Counted from the first letter of the stretch, positions 28,051 to 37,419 are shown. The stretch: DNA of 64,000 nt from Bdellovibrio bacteriovorus (GCF_025558485.1 NZ_CP102930.1:868001-932000); one strand, 5' to 3'. Notes: generated from the sequence alone by a model not told the origin. A program made the numbers and translations.

Positions 28051-30558
28051 TTGATGAACGTGTTGGGGTGTAGCAAGAAGTTAATACTTCGCTTTTTTGA
28101 TCTCTATCCGGTTAAGATCAGCTTGCTGTTTTTAACCGCGATGGTATTCAGCTCCTGCACTCTGGATTCTGAATTTGCATGGCAAAGCAATTTGGCTCCC
28201 ATTATCTCATTCTCAGACAAGCCTCAAACAATCACCAATCAGACCAGCGCCAACTTCGTTTTCACTATCAAGGCCCCTACCAGTCGCCCGGTGGCTTCTG
28301 TCGAATGTTCCATTGACGGCAGTGTATTCGCAGCATGTTCCAGCCCTTTGAATCTCAGCTCCTTAGATGACGGCGAACACCGTCTTCAAGTAACCGCCGT
28401 GGACGACGCCAACAATCGTCAAGTCGCCACCATCACCTGGACCGTGGATACGGTGTCACCGGTTTTAAGTGTCCAATCCACACCTGCCACTCTGACAAAA
28501 GAAAACTCCGCCACTTTTGAGTTCACTGCCACCGATGACAGTACAGGTGTCGCACTTTACGAGTGCGAACACACTTCTGCTTTGGCACCAACAGGATCTT
28601 TCAAAACATGCAGTTCCTTGGTTCCACTGGTCAGCTTGAATCAGGATGTTCATACCTATCGAATTCGCGCAAAAGATGCTGCCGGAAATATTTCCAATGT
28701 GATTTCTTATACGTGGACAGTGGATCTGACGGCTCCGGTGATCACCATTTCTTCAGCCCCTGCAACCGCCACCACCAGCAGCACAGCCACTTTCAGTTTT
28801 ACCAATACTGAAACAGGGGGCGCCGTTTTTGATGGATATGAATGCAAGCTGGATTCGGCGGATTTTTCTGCCTGTATTAGCGGTATCTCATTTTCTTCCC
28901 TCAGTCAGGGATCGCACAACTTTCAAATTCGCGCCAAAGATACCGCTGGCAATATCAGTGCGCCCACAAGCGTGACCTGGGTCGTGGACTCAGGCACTCC
29001 CACTTTAGATACTTTCTCTATCGCCGACGGGGCTGGCACAATTGGCTTTGCCTACACCACAACTCAGATCACAGCAACGCCCGTCCATGCCCCTATCAGC
29101 CACATGCGTTTTTCAGAAAACAGCAGCTTCACCGGAGCCACCTGGCTTCCGTATAATACCAACGGTACATTCACACTAAGCAACACGGGCGGATCAAAAA
29201 CAGTTTATGCCCAGGTCAAGAATGCTGCGGGGACTGTCAGCAATATTCGTCAGGCGGCAGTCACTTTGGATTTGGGCGCGCCACCAACCGTAGTGATCAC
29301 TGCACCTGCCACAAGTGGAGTCTATAGTCCAGCCTCTACCATGACCATCGAATGGTCATGCAGTCCCGGAGGGAGCATTCCTTTAGACTCCAATCCCATT
29401 AAAAAGATCCAGTATTCTGTCGATGATGGCTTAAGTTATCATCTGATCGCCCAGAATTTACCCAATAATAAGACGGCCACAACGGGTGATTTCTCCTGGA
29501 CCGTTCCCAACGTAACACCCACAGGCCAGACGGTTTCAGCATCCACCCCTTTACGAATTATCATCACTTGCAGTTCCGCAGCCGGGGTGGTCGCCAGTGC
29601 CAACTCAAAACTGCAAAACTCTGTTTGGACATCTTTATTGGGCGAGCCTGGCAACTTAAATGAAGGCGTACATATCAATGCCGCAGATCTTGGAGCCAAC
29701 AACACCCAGTCCGGAACTTTCTTCTCGGATTCCAACAACCGCCTTTATTACACCAAAGGGCATGCCATTGTGACGGTCAATTCCCAGACGGGTTTGATTT
29801 CATCGTGGATCGGGGACACCTACAAATCCGCTTGTGATGCTGCCAATGTGAAACTGACCGAGCCCTATATTCTGGATATCAATAGTTCTGATGAAATGAT
29901 TTTGATGAGCACCGCATGTTCGCTGCTGGTCAAAGTTAAAATCTCGGACAAGAGTGTTGTGTGGAGCAAGCAACTTCCACAGATCAATTATCTGTCTCCC
30001 ACACTGAAAGATCAGTCCACAACCACCCGCTATGTAAAAACAGGGCATCTTCTTTATTACTCAGACCACGCCATCTATCAGGTGGATTTGAATTCCACTG
30101 ATAGAAATCCAATCCGTATTCTGGGAACTCCGGGCTCCTGCGGTCCTTTGGGCGCAATGGACACCTTGGCCAGCAGCTCACTGCTGCCATGTCCTGAAAC
30201 AGATCTTTACATGTTCATGATCAATCCTGACGCCAGCAAAATATGGATACGTTATAGCAATAAAACTCTGGTTCTTGAAGGTACTGGCACCTATGGTTCC
30301 TACAAACTGGCCAACGAAAACTTGACCACTGGTGGCTGGGGTTCTCCGTTTAATCGATGTGCGATGGTCTCTACCGAACCCAATAAAATCTATTGCATGC
30401 GCGGAGAAACAAATACCAACACCATGCATGTCTTAAACTTCGAGACGGAAATTTGGTCATCCGCTGCAAATCTTAACGGCACTGGCAACCTGAACACGAT
30501 CTTCACGTCCACGATTGATACACTGACCATTGGTCATCGGCGGTGGACTGGGCTGTGA
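28051..30558 (+). CDS. Ig-repeat surface lipoprotein, N-terminal part of a frameshifted gene
   Basis: The 835-codon frame begins with a signal ending in the lipobox FSSC, then three similar Ig-like repeats of about 90 residues, each with a Cys pair in an ECSIDGSVFAACSSPLNLSSL-type segment and closing with TWTVD (about 40-320). Further strand-rich repeats follow, and from about 520 a region of hydrophobic repeats suggestive of a propeller. The frame stops at TGA 30556-30558, but the protein clearly goes on in another frame (see next entry). The repeats suggest a cell-surface binding protein. The upstream Met2 is another possible start. Confidence 0.75.
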   Translation: MMNVLGCSKKLILRFFDLYPVKISLLFLTAMVFSSCTLDSEFAWQSNLAPIISFSDKPQTITNQTSANFVFTIKAPTSRPVASVECSIDGSVFAACSSPLNLSSLDDGEHRLQVTAVDDANNRQVATITWTVDTVSPVLSVQSTPATLTKENSATFEFTATDDSTGVALYECEHTSALAPTGSFKTCSSLVPLVSLNQDVHTYRIRAKDAAGNISNVISYTWTVDLTAPVITISSAPATATTSSTATFSFTNTETGGAVFDGYECKLDSADFSACISGISFSSLSQGSHNFQIRAKDTAGNISAPTSVTWVVDSGTPTLDTFSIADGAGTIGFAYTTTQITATPVHAPISHMRFSENSSFTGATWLPYNTNGTFTLSNTGGSKTVYAQVKNAAGTVSNIRQAAVTLDLGAPPTVVITAPATSGVYSPASTMTIEWSCSPGGSIPLDSNPIKKIQYSVDDGLSYHLIAQNLPNNKTATTGDFSWTVPNVTPTGQTVSASTPLRIIITCSSAAGVVASANSKLQNSVWTSLLGEPGNLNEGVHINAADLGANNTQSGTFFSDSNNRLYYTKGHAIVTVNSQTGLISSWIGDTYKSACDAANVKLTEPYILDINSSDEMILMSTACSLLVKVKISDKSVVWSKQLPQINYLSPTLKDQSTTTRYVKTGHLLYYSDHAIYQVDLNSTDRNPIRILGTPGSCGPLGAMDTLASSSLLPCPETDLYMFMINPDASKIWIRYSNKTLVLEGTGTYGSYKLANENLTTGGWGSPFNRCAMVSTEPNKIYCMRGETNTNTMHVLNFETEIWSSAANLNGTGNLNTIFTSTIDTLTIGHRRWTGL

Positions 30559-31352
30559 ACGTGGGTGGAGTTCCTGCAAATCTGTGGGACTCCTTCGACC
30601 TTTCAACCTGGAACGAAGCCGCTGCCGGAAACACCATCAGTCTGGGCCCGACGCTCTATGGTGCGCCAGGAACTGCCAGCACCTATCCGACTCTCGATAC
30701 GGCGCCGTTTAGCATAACCTCTTCGCACAATCTGAAGAACATGCGAAAAATCGCCGCCTTTACTCCGAATGGGAAGTTCTATTTTATGGGATCTTCCGGA
30801 AACTTAGACGAATCAGATCTATGGATCTTTGAATCAGATACAACAGCAGTAAAACCTGTCGCGGGCGGCAGTGGCCCGGTGAACTACGTGGCCTCAGATC
30901 ATGGTGGTGTCGCACTGGGCGCCTATCTGACAGATGTCTATGGCATGCAGTCCAATGCCGATGGGGATTTGTTAATCTTTGACGGTTGGAGACTGCGCAA
31001 AGTGACCGTCACAACGGAAGCTGCGACGCCGAAAATTTATGATGAAGTGAACTTCCTCAGTTTTGCCAACCGGCCCAACGTGGACCGCTGGACCCATGCC
31101 GTTTATGATGCCGCCACAGGTTGGAGCTATTTTGCCGTCACCAAGGATGTCGCCACGGATCGCCGAGCCCAAGTCTGGGCGGCCCGTCAGGATCAAGGAT
31201 TCGTTGAAATTCCAACAACGGGTCTGGTGCTTTCCAGTGACCACTCAACGGCCCGCAAGCTGAACCTTGCCATCACTCCGCTGGGTCTGCTTCTGCTGGA
31301 TGCGGAAAAGAAACGTGTTCTTGCAACACCGCTCAAGCCTTTGACTCCATAA
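30543..31352 (+). pseudogene. C-terminal part of the frameshifted Ig-repeat lipoprotein
   Basis: This frame reads on in the same style (WSSAVDWAVNVGG..., MRKIAAFTPNGKFYFMGS, DVYGMQSNADGDLLIFDGW) for about 270 codons to TAA. Its nominal GTG start at 30543 is an internal valine without a ribosome site. Shifting from the first frame to this one needs one missing base between 30517 and 30556, because a stop at 30516 closes this frame further upstream. The restored protein would be about 1,100 residues. A sequencing or assembly error is as likely as a real mutation. Confidence 0.7.
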
Positions 31353-31380
31353 AAAAGCCCTCTGCACGAGGGCTTTTTTT
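31351..31380. terminator. Bidirectional terminator
   Basis: AAAAAAGCCCTC / GAGGGCTTTTTTT with a 5-6 base loop, between convergent genes; A and T runs on both sides serve both strands. Confidence 0.9.
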
Positions 31381-31381
31381 C

Positions 31382-31759
31382 TTACATGGCATAGAAGAAT
31401 TCTTCTTTGATGATCTTTCCATTGTGGACTGTATAAAGCCCCACTTCATTCATCTTCATGCGCTTTTTGGTATTCTTGTCAGTCGCATCAATCTTGAAGT
31501 AAACAGCAAAGCGATCCCCACAAGGAAAGGGGCCATCGACCTCCATGGAATGAACATCCATGGTTTCTTCCCACTCTTTGTTTTTCTTGCGGATAGCTTC
31601 AATACCATTCACGCCTTCGGGCATTCCTGGCATCGAGACAGCCTCATGACTTTCGATTTTATCGGAATAAAGCTGATCCACAGCTCTGAGGTTTTCGCCT
31701 TTTTTGCAAAGCTCCACCAGCTTCTGTCCCACTCTGAGGGATTCAGATTCTCTTTCCAT
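31382..31759 (-). CDS. SnoaL-like (NTF2-fold) protein
   Basis: Started at ATG 31759 with AAGGAGG upstream (an extension to 31789 lacks one). The 125-residue product has the SnoaL/NTF2-like arrangement: an N-terminal helix (VGQKLVELCKKGE), YSDKIESHEA, GIEAIRKKNKEWEE and alternating strands ending in VGLYTVHNGKIIKEEFFY. Members include small-molecule isomerases and hydrolases as well as proteins of unknown role. No catalytic residues can be assigned with confidence. Confidence 0.7.
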   Translation of the reverse strand: MERESESLRVGQKLVELCKKGENLRAVDQLYSDKIESHEAVSMPGMPEGVNGIEAIRKKNKEWEETMDVHSMEVDGPFPCGDRFAVYFKIDATDKNTKKRMKMNEVGLYTVHNGKIIKEEFFYAM

Positions 31760-31842
31760 CGCGTCCTCCTTCAAGGTTGATGGATTCAATACTGAACTGG
31801 CGATAGAACTAAGGAAATATGTAATTGCGCAGAGTGCTTTGG

Positions 31843-32772
31843 CTAAACCTGACGCCGAACCAGCTTGCCAATGAATTGCAGTATCCAGCTATAACCCAGA
31901 ACAATAACAATTCCCGCAGACACAAAAACGGCCCCAATCAGAAAATTGGCGTCGAGAGGTTCATCCAAAAACAAAGAGCCAAAAATCACACCGAAGAACG
32001 GTGTCATAAATGACAGTATCCCCAGTTGCGAAGCCAGATATTTTCTAAGAAGTTGGAACCATATCAGATAGCTTACAAACGAAATAATCACGGCCTGAAA
32101 CAGGATGCTGCCAACTGCCGCAGTCGTGAAGTTCAGATGACTTTGCCCCAGGGGAATGGCCGCCACCACAAGAAGCACACAGGCACTTATCAATTGCCAC
32201 AACAATGTCTGTGTTGCCGGAGCATTGGAAAGACGTGTAGTGCGAATAAGGACGGTGGTGGCGCCCCAAGAGGCACCGGCCAGCAGTCCGAACAGATCCC
32301 CAACGAATGAATTTATCGAGTTTGCTTCTGCCGGACCACTAAAAGCGATAATGATCCCCAGAAAGGCGGCGGCAATACCACCCCATTGAATCGGCTTTAA
32401 TCTTTCCGCGGGAACTCGCCAATGCAATCCAAGCGCAGCAAAGATCGGTGCCGTATAAAGAAACACAACAAGATGGGATGTGGAGGTGAAACGCAGACCT
32501 TCACCAATAAAGAAAAATTCCAAGGCATGAAAGAATCCCACCGCAATGCCTGCCTTCCAAGAACCGTCGAACAAAGTCGTCAGACGTTCTTTCCGGAAGA
32601 ACATAAACAGACCCACCAGCAAGGCCGAGATTCCTGAACGGATGGAGATTTGCAGTAATGGCGCAACATCACTACCCACAATCTTGATCGCAATCTGCGG
32701 CAAGGCCCAGAGCATACACAAAACAATCATGGTTCCAAAGGCCTGCTTATCGGCAGAGTGGCGTTCGTTCAT
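31843..32772 (-). CDS. EamA/DMT-family permease
   Basis: The second drug/metabolite-type transporter of the window, 309 residues and about ten membrane segments in two repeats (first repeat MLWALPQIAIKIVGSDVAPL, second repeat SFVGDLFGLLAGASWGATTVLIR). The end is followed by a short Arg/Lys tail (GKLVRRQV). Substrate unknown. It is single, upstream of a 200-base gap shared with the AbrB-like gene. Confidence 0.8.
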   Translation of the reverse strand: MNERHSADKQAFGTMIVLCMLWALPQIAIKIVGSDVAPLLQISIRSGISALLVGLFMFFRKERLTTLFDGSWKAGIAVGFFHALEFFFIGEGLRFTSTSHLVVFLYTAPIFAALGLHWRVPAERLKPIQWGGIAAAFLGIIIAFSGPAEANSINSFVGDLFGLLAGASWGATTVLIRTTRLSNAPATQTLLWQLISACVLLVVAAIPLGQSHLNFTTAAVGSILFQAVIISFVSYLIWFQLLRKYLASQLGILSFMTPFFGVIFGSLFLDEPLDANFLIGAVFVSAGIVIVLGYSWILQFIGKLVRRQV

Positions 32773-32969
32773 AGGATGATTATAGTTAGGAACCGAACCG
32801 AATCCTACTGCGATTTTAGATTTGAATCACAGCGAATCCCAAATGATAAACCTTCAACAGTGGACCCGTCCAACTGGACAAAGGATTGTTTGTAGAGCCT
32901 GCCAAGAGTGGAAAAGGCGACAAAGCCCCACTTTATCCCCTAAAATGGACCTTACGGAGATCCCATAGC

Positions 32970-33212
32970 ATGAGCAAATCAGGTGCAACATCAAAAGCTT
33001 CCCGTAAAAACCAAACCACCATTCCCGCTCGCGTCCGCCAAGCCCTGGGCATTGCCAAAGGCGACACCCTGTTGTGGACGGTGAACGGCGATGAAGTGAA
33101 TATCCGCATCATCAACCGCAAACAGGTTGATTGGACAAAGACTTCTGAATTGTCCTTGCTTGAATGGACTGCTGAAACCGAAACAGCAAAAGATCCCGCA
33201 GCCGGCCTTTAA
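32970..33212 (+). CDS. AbrB/PrlF-like DNA-binding protein
   Basis: Started at ATG 32970, preceded by CGGAGA; the frame opens earlier at 32886 without support. The 80-residue product has an AbrB/SpoVT swapped-hairpin domain (SRKNQTTIPARVRQALGIAKGDTLLW), with the NQTTIPA segment as in PrlF-type antitoxins. A toxin gene would be expected next to it but none is there, so it is an orphan regulator or antitoxin. The 3' end overlaps the convergent XRE-family gene by 4 bases. Confidence 0.7.
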   Translation: MSKSGATSKASRKNQTTIPARVRQALGIAKGDTLLWTVNGDEVNIRIINRKQVDWTKTSELSLLEWTAETETAKDPAAGL

Positions 33213-33973
33213 TCCTTCAGCTCGTACTGCTGCCAGTTGGTTTCAAAGGGCGCAAAGGCATACAGCCAGCGCACCGACTGCAGCTGATCCGCTGACAAAA
33301 GATTTTTATCCCGCAAAGCCCGGGCGCGATACTTGGCACCCAGGGCATGAATTTCTTCAACCAGCTCGGTGATGCTTATCTTGGACAGCTCGACTTCGGC
33401 TGACTGCATACACACTTCTTTATTCTTTAAAACCACATCCACATAATCCAGGAACTGTAAAATCTGCGGACGCAAGATAGCACGCGCCAGTGGGCCTTTG
33501 TGCTGAAAACGGATATTGCCAACAGCTTTGATTCGCACCTGATTGCCCGGCAGAACCTCCAGCAAACCGAAGCTTTCAATTTTACGAAGCACTTTGAAAA
33601 GCTTCTGACTTGTCAGCTTCCAGGCTGCCGCAAGTTTGTCAGGACTGACCCCACGGTGAAGAGATCGGAAAATTCCAAACATCGCAGGATTCGCAGCAAA
33701 GAATTTTTCCTGTTCTTCCGACAGAACATAGTCGACTTCCCTGTCCTGATTGGCCAAAGCCGCCAGATCAAAAAACGAAATCCCCACCAGGTCACAAACC
33801 TTAAAGACCGTTTGCAGGCTGCAGTTCTGAGTTGAGAAAAGTCTTTTCACGGTGACTTCAGAAACTTCCATTTGAAGTGCCAGATCCGCATAGGTGATCT
33901 TTTTCGACTTCAGAACCTCTTGAAGGCTTTTAAGCAGCTTTTTGGCATCGGTATGTTGGCTGATTTGATCCAT
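33209..33973 (-). CDS. XRE-family transcription regulator with C-terminal regulatory domain
   Basis: A 254-residue protein with an N-terminal helix-turn-helix (ITYADLALQMEVSEVTVKRLFS, about 24-50) of the Cro/C1 type, then a roughly 180-residue helical domain (ANPAMFGIFRSLHRGVSPDKLAAAW, winged-helix-like) of unknown effector. The gap upstream of its start holds GTATC/GATAC inverted repeats and may be its operator. It is divergent from a small exported protein gene, a likely target, though that gene runs into a suspected join. Confidence 0.75.
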   Translation of the reverse strand: MDQISQHTDAKKLLKSLQEVLKSKKITYADLALQMEVSEVTVKRLFSTQNCSLQTVFKVCDLVGISFFDLAALANQDREVDYVLSEEQEKFFAANPAMFGIFRSLHRGVSPDKLAAAWKLTSQKLFKVLRKIESFGLLEVLPGNQVRIKAVGNIRFQHKGPLARAILRPQILQFLDYVDVVLKNKEVCMQSAEVELSKISITELVEEIHALGAKYRARALRDKNLLSADQLQSVRWLYAFAPFETNWQQYELKD

Positions 33974-33986
33974 AATGGCTTATTTC

Positions 33987-34031
33987 GTATCACTAAAAGA
34001 TACCAATTTAAACATGTTTGATAAAGGTATC
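33987..34031. promoter_or_regulatory. Nested inverted repeats, possible operator
   Basis: GTATC at 33987 and GATACC at 33999 face each other, GGTATC at 34026 forms a second facing pair with GATACC, and the perfect palindrome AAACATGTTT sits between at 34010-34019. The array lies between the XRE-family gene and the divergent small exported protein gene. Confidence 0.45.
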
Positions 34032-34069
34032 GTTTTTTGACAACTCTATATCCAACAAGGAGTTATCCC

Positions 34070-34267
34070 ATGATTAAAGCACTTATGCACATCACCGCAC
34101 TGATCCTAATGAGCGCAACGGCTACCGCAGGCTATCTGCCACCGCCAGAAAAGGTCGAATACTGGTGCTATGAAGGTTGTATCGAATATGAATCCATTGA
34201 GGTGAAAATATTTGTGATGATCGCCGGGGTGATTCCTTTGGGACTGGCGATGGAAAAAACAGGTTAA
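34070..34267 (+). CDS. Small exported protein, end doubtful
   Basis: From the ATG at 34070 (AAGGAG upstream) the frame encodes a signal peptide (MIKALMHITALILMSATATA) and 45 more residues including a Cys pair (WCYEGCIEYES) and a hydrophobic C-terminal stretch (VKIFVMIAGVIPLGLAM). The TAA at 34265-34267 falls within a few bases of the point where the minus-strand rpoD sequence stops being sigma factor, so the real C-terminus may be missing. Family unknown. Confidence 0.45.
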   Translation: MIKALMHITALILMSATATAGYLPPPEKVEYWCYEGCIEYESIEVKIFVMIAGVIPLGLAMEKTG

Positions 34268-35011
34268 CTTGTCATTCATCGCAACAAGTTCTTTCATGGC
34301 AGCCTGACGGGCTGGCGTGTTGGTTTCTTCTTTACGAAGAACCACGAACAGCTTTTCTGCGGCTTTCTGATACTCTGTGACCTTACCGATCAATTCGTGA
34401 ATCTTATCGATGTATTCCTTTTCGTCGTATTGAGTGTCTTCGTCCTCAAGACCACGGAAGATCGATTTAACTTTGATACGGCCTTCATCAAGGCGCTTAC
34501 CAAGCTGGATGATCTCGTAGGTACCCAGTGGGGACAAAAGGATCGCACGAACGATCTCGCGCTCCCCTTTTTCAATACGACGGGCAATTTCCACTTCCCC
34601 TTCACGAGTCAGTAGGGAAACGCTACCCATTTTGCGCAAGTAAAGGCGAACAGGGTCGTTACCCTTAACGTCTTCACTTTCAGCTTTTTCTTCATCATCA
34701 ATTTCTTCGTCTTCAGAATCGACGCTTTCCAGGAAGGAGCCTTCGCCCTCTTCCTCTTTCGAACTTTCAGACAAGTCTGAAATAACTACACCACCGCCCT
34801 CAAGGCCATGCATGAACATGTCCAGGACTGACGGAGCGATAATTTCAGGGGGAAGGAGCTCATTGATCTCTTCGATCGTAAGCGCACCCTTCTCCTTCGC
34901 AAGTTTCAGGAATCTCTGGATTTCTTCTTTAATCAGAGACTCTTGTTCTTGCAAAGAAAGCACCTTTACAGGTTCTTTCTCTTGTTTATTTGGTAGGTTC
35001 GGTTTCATCAA
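34106..35011 (-). pseudogene. rpoD: Primary sigma factor RpoD, cut after the N-terminal 250 residues
   Basis: Residues 1-250 are RpoD: region 1.1-like helices (ALTIEEINELLPPEIIAPSVLDMF), an acidic linker, region 1.2 (DPVRLYLRKMGSVSLLTREGEVEIARRIE) and the non-conserved helix ending KELVAMNDKLT. The next residues should open region 2.1 (ANLRLV-like) and go on through regions 2-4 that bind the -10 and -35 boxes. Instead 51 unrelated residues follow to a stop at 34106; they are antisense to the small exported protein gene. The break is at about 34261. Sigma 70 is essential, so the rest must exist elsewhere and this is probably a false join. Confidence 0.9.
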
Positions 35012-35022
35012 TACCCCGCCTT

Positions 35023-36891
35023 TTACCCTTTATTCAGAGAGATTCGGTTTCTCTGAATATTCATAATCTGTTCCAACTTTTCCGAACTAGGTTCGTTTTT
35101 AAGATCTCGTGCCAGGCGCTTTGCTTGTTCGCGCAGGAAATTTTCTTTTACGCGCTTAAAGCAATCGCGCAGGAGTTTCAATTCTGCCTCTTCATCGAAC
35201 CCTGGATCGCCCTCATTCGCTGGGCTCACTTGGAATAAATACTCAGGCTGATCGACGTAAGAGACAAGGAGACTGGTCAATTTATCAAACTTACTGAGAT
35301 CTTGTCTATACACATCCGTGGCTTTTTCGAGGATCTTTTTCACTCCTTCATGGGCCGTGCTCTCGAGGAGATTTTCACTCACAAACGACTCGAAATTGGC
35401 ACGACTTTTGAGTACCAATCCCAAGAGCATCAACTCGGCTTTAGAGGCTCCCTGAAGGCTGATTTTGCCTCCATCCACTGACTGGGACACCTCAGAAGAG
35501 GCTTTCGGGTTAGCTGCGCCCACAGAAGGGTTTGGCTGCACCGTCCTAGTCATTCCTGGGCGACTTTGTGAATTTACAGGACCACTGCCCTGTATTCCCA
35601 CAGCCTGACGCAACCAGGGAAGCCCTACACCCATTTTTTGAGCGGCCTCGGCCAGATACAGATCCCGCAAACGCAGATCCGGAATGGACTCAAACAATGG
35701 CTTTAACTTATCGGCTAATTTTACTTTTTCCGAAGCCTCGCCACGGTATCCTTCCATCCAGCGCGCCAGAATCATCACAAAAAGATCCGGAGCACGATCC
35801 AGCTCTGCTTTCAGAGCTTCAGATCCGTACTTTTTCACATAATCGTCGGGGTCCATACCATTGGGCAATGTGAGCCCTTTTGGATATAAATCCGCCGCCA
35901 GCAAAATCGGCAAACTGCGCTCGGCCGCTTCCATTCCCGCAGAGTCCCCGTCAAACAAGGCCACCACGTTCTTGGTCATGCGCTTTAGCATCTTGCCATG
36001 ATCCGGCGTCAAAGCTGTGCCCATCGTAGCAACCACGTTACGGATGTCCGCCTGATACAGGGACACCAGATCCATGTATCCTTCCACAATCAGAGCCATG
36101 TCTTCACTGCGAATATAGCGCGCGGTCTGAGACAACCCGTAAAGCACACGGCCTTTTACAAACACCGGCGTTTCCGGCGAATTCAGATATTTCGGTTCGT
36201 TCTCTTTTTTCTCTAAATAACGTCCGCCGAAAGCAATGGGTTCGCCCATCGCCGAGAAAATCGGGAACATCAAACGATCACGGAAAATATCAAAGTGCCC
36301 GGACTTGTTGTTACGAGCCTTCACCAGACGCGCTTCTTCCGCCAAAGCCATCGGAACATTTTTACTTAGCAGGTACTGTTCCAACCCATCCCATTCCGGC
36401 ACGGCATAACCCACACCGAAAGCCTCGATCACCTCTTGAGACAAACCGCGACTGGCGATGTATCTTTTCACCGGGTGATCGTGAGGAACGCGCTTAAGTT
36501 GCTCTGAAAAATAATCAGCAGCGAGCTTGTTTACTTTTAACAACAACTTCTTTTTATCGTGCGCTTGATCTCGTTGCGCGTCTTCTTTTTCCGGTGCGGG
36601 CATCGGAATGCTGGCACGGTCGGCAAGATATTCCACCGCCTCAGGGAAACTCATCCCCTGATAGTCGCGCAAAAACGAAAACAGGTTGCCGGATTTATGG
36701 CAACCGAAGCAGTGATAGACCTGTTTTGTTTCGGAAACGGAAAACGACGCCGTTTTTTCGGCGTGATCAGGAAACGGACAGCGGCCCATAAGGCCGCTAC
36801 CACTAGGTTTCAACTGAGTATATTGAGAGATGATATCAACGAGGTTATTGGCCTCTGACACCTTCTCGATAAAGTCTTGTGAAAATCGCAT
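35023..36891 (-). CDS. dnaG: DNA primase
   Basis: The full-length 622-residue primase makes RNA primers for replication forks. The N-terminal zinc-binding domain has CPFPDH and CFGCH cysteine/histidine ligands (about 38-63), the catalytic TOPRIM core has VEGYMD and DGDSAGMEAAERS, and the last 170 residues form the helicase-binding domain. It lies 11 bases upstream of rpoD, as in many bacteria, so both are expected from one mRNA starting at rpsU or yqeY. An N-terminal MRFSQDFIEKV start is typical. Confidence 0.97.
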   Translation of the reverse strand: MRFSQDFIEKVSEANNLVDIISQYTQLKPSGSGLMGRCPFPDHAEKTASFSVSETKQVYHCFGCHKSGNLFSFLRDYQGMSFPEAVEYLADRASIPMPAPEKEDAQRDQAHDKKKLLLKVNKLAADYFSEQLKRVPHDHPVKRYIASRGLSQEVIEAFGVGYAVPEWDGLEQYLLSKNVPMALAEEARLVKARNNKSGHFDIFRDRLMFPIFSAMGEPIAFGGRYLEKKENEPKYLNSPETPVFVKGRVLYGLSQTARYIRSEDMALIVEGYMDLVSLYQADIRNVVATMGTALTPDHGKMLKRMTKNVVALFDGDSAGMEAAERSLPILLAADLYPKGLTLPNGMDPDDYVKKYGSEALKAELDRAPDLFVMILARWMEGYRGEASEKVKLADKLKPLFESIPDLRLRDLYLAEAAQKMGVGLPWLRQAVGIQGSGPVNSQSRPGMTRTVQPNPSVGAANPKASSEVSQSVDGGKISLQGASKAELMLLGLVLKSRANFESFVSENLLESTAHEGVKKILEKATDVYRQDLSKFDKLTSLLVSYVDQPEYLFQVSPANEGDPGFDEEAELKLLRDCFKRVKENFLREQAKRLARDLKNEPSSEKLEQIMNIQRNRISLNKG

Positions 36892-36906
36892 GCCTCTCCA
36901 ACAAAA

Positions 36907-37353
36907 TTAAGAAAGCTTGGACTTGATAACTTCGCTCACTACTTTGTTGTCTGCGGCGCCACCGGATTTTGCGATGACTTCTTTCATCACAGGACCCATG
37001 TCCTTCACGGTTTTAGCACCCAATGCTGCAATTACTTCTGTAACAAGAGCTTCGATTTGTTCGCGGCTCATCTGCGCTGGCAAATAAACTTCCAGAACTT
37101 TCAGTTCGGCAGTTTCCTGATCCACCAGATCCGTACGGCCTGCGGCCTGGAACTGCTCGATGGATTCTTTGCGTTGCTTAACAAGCTTTTTAACCACATT
37201 CATCACTTCATCTGGAGTGATGGGATCTGGTCTCATGTCGATTTCGCGGTTTTTGATCGCAGACTGGAGCATACGAAGCGCTCCCAACTTTGCAGATTCT
37301 TTTGCGATCATGGCAGCTTTAACATCTGCAGCGATTTTATCTCTGAGTTCCAT
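36907..37353 (-). CDS. yqeY: YqeY/GatB-like protein
   Basis: The 148-residue protein is the YqeY family (GatB/Aspartyl-tRNA amidotransferase C-terminal fold): LRDKIAADVKAAMIAKES, LGALRMLQSAIKNREID, QRKESIEQFQAAGR and the C-terminal GAKTVKDMGPVMKEV...GAADNKVVSEVIK. The biochemical role is uncertain. Its place between rpsU and dnaG is a conserved arrangement. Confidence 0.93.
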   Translation of the reverse strand: MELRDKIAADVKAAMIAKESAKLGALRMLQSAIKNREIDMRPDPITPDEVMNVVKKLVKQRKESIEQFQAAGRTDLVDQETAELKVLEVYLPAQMSREQIEALVTEVIAALGAKTVKDMGPVMKEVIAKSGGAADNKVVSEVIKSKLS

Positions 37354-37396
37354 AGTGCCTCCAAAGGGACTTAAGAAGAGATTCGGTCATAAAACA

Positions 37397-37419
37397 GAGG
37401 CGACCAGTGGTCGCCTCTT
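37397..37419 (-). terminator. Strong hairpin between rpsU and yqeY, possible partial terminator
   Basis: AGAGGCGACC / GGTCGCCTCT stem, 10 bp, with a 3-base loop. On the minus strand it is followed by only GTTTT, so it would reduce but not block transcription from rpsU into yqeY-dnaG-rpoD. Such differential output is typical of this operon. Confidence 0.6.

Noticed and set aside
34037..34042. TTGACA as a -35 box for the small exported protein
   Set aside because: A -10 box would fall on the ribosome site, only about 10 bases from the ATG.
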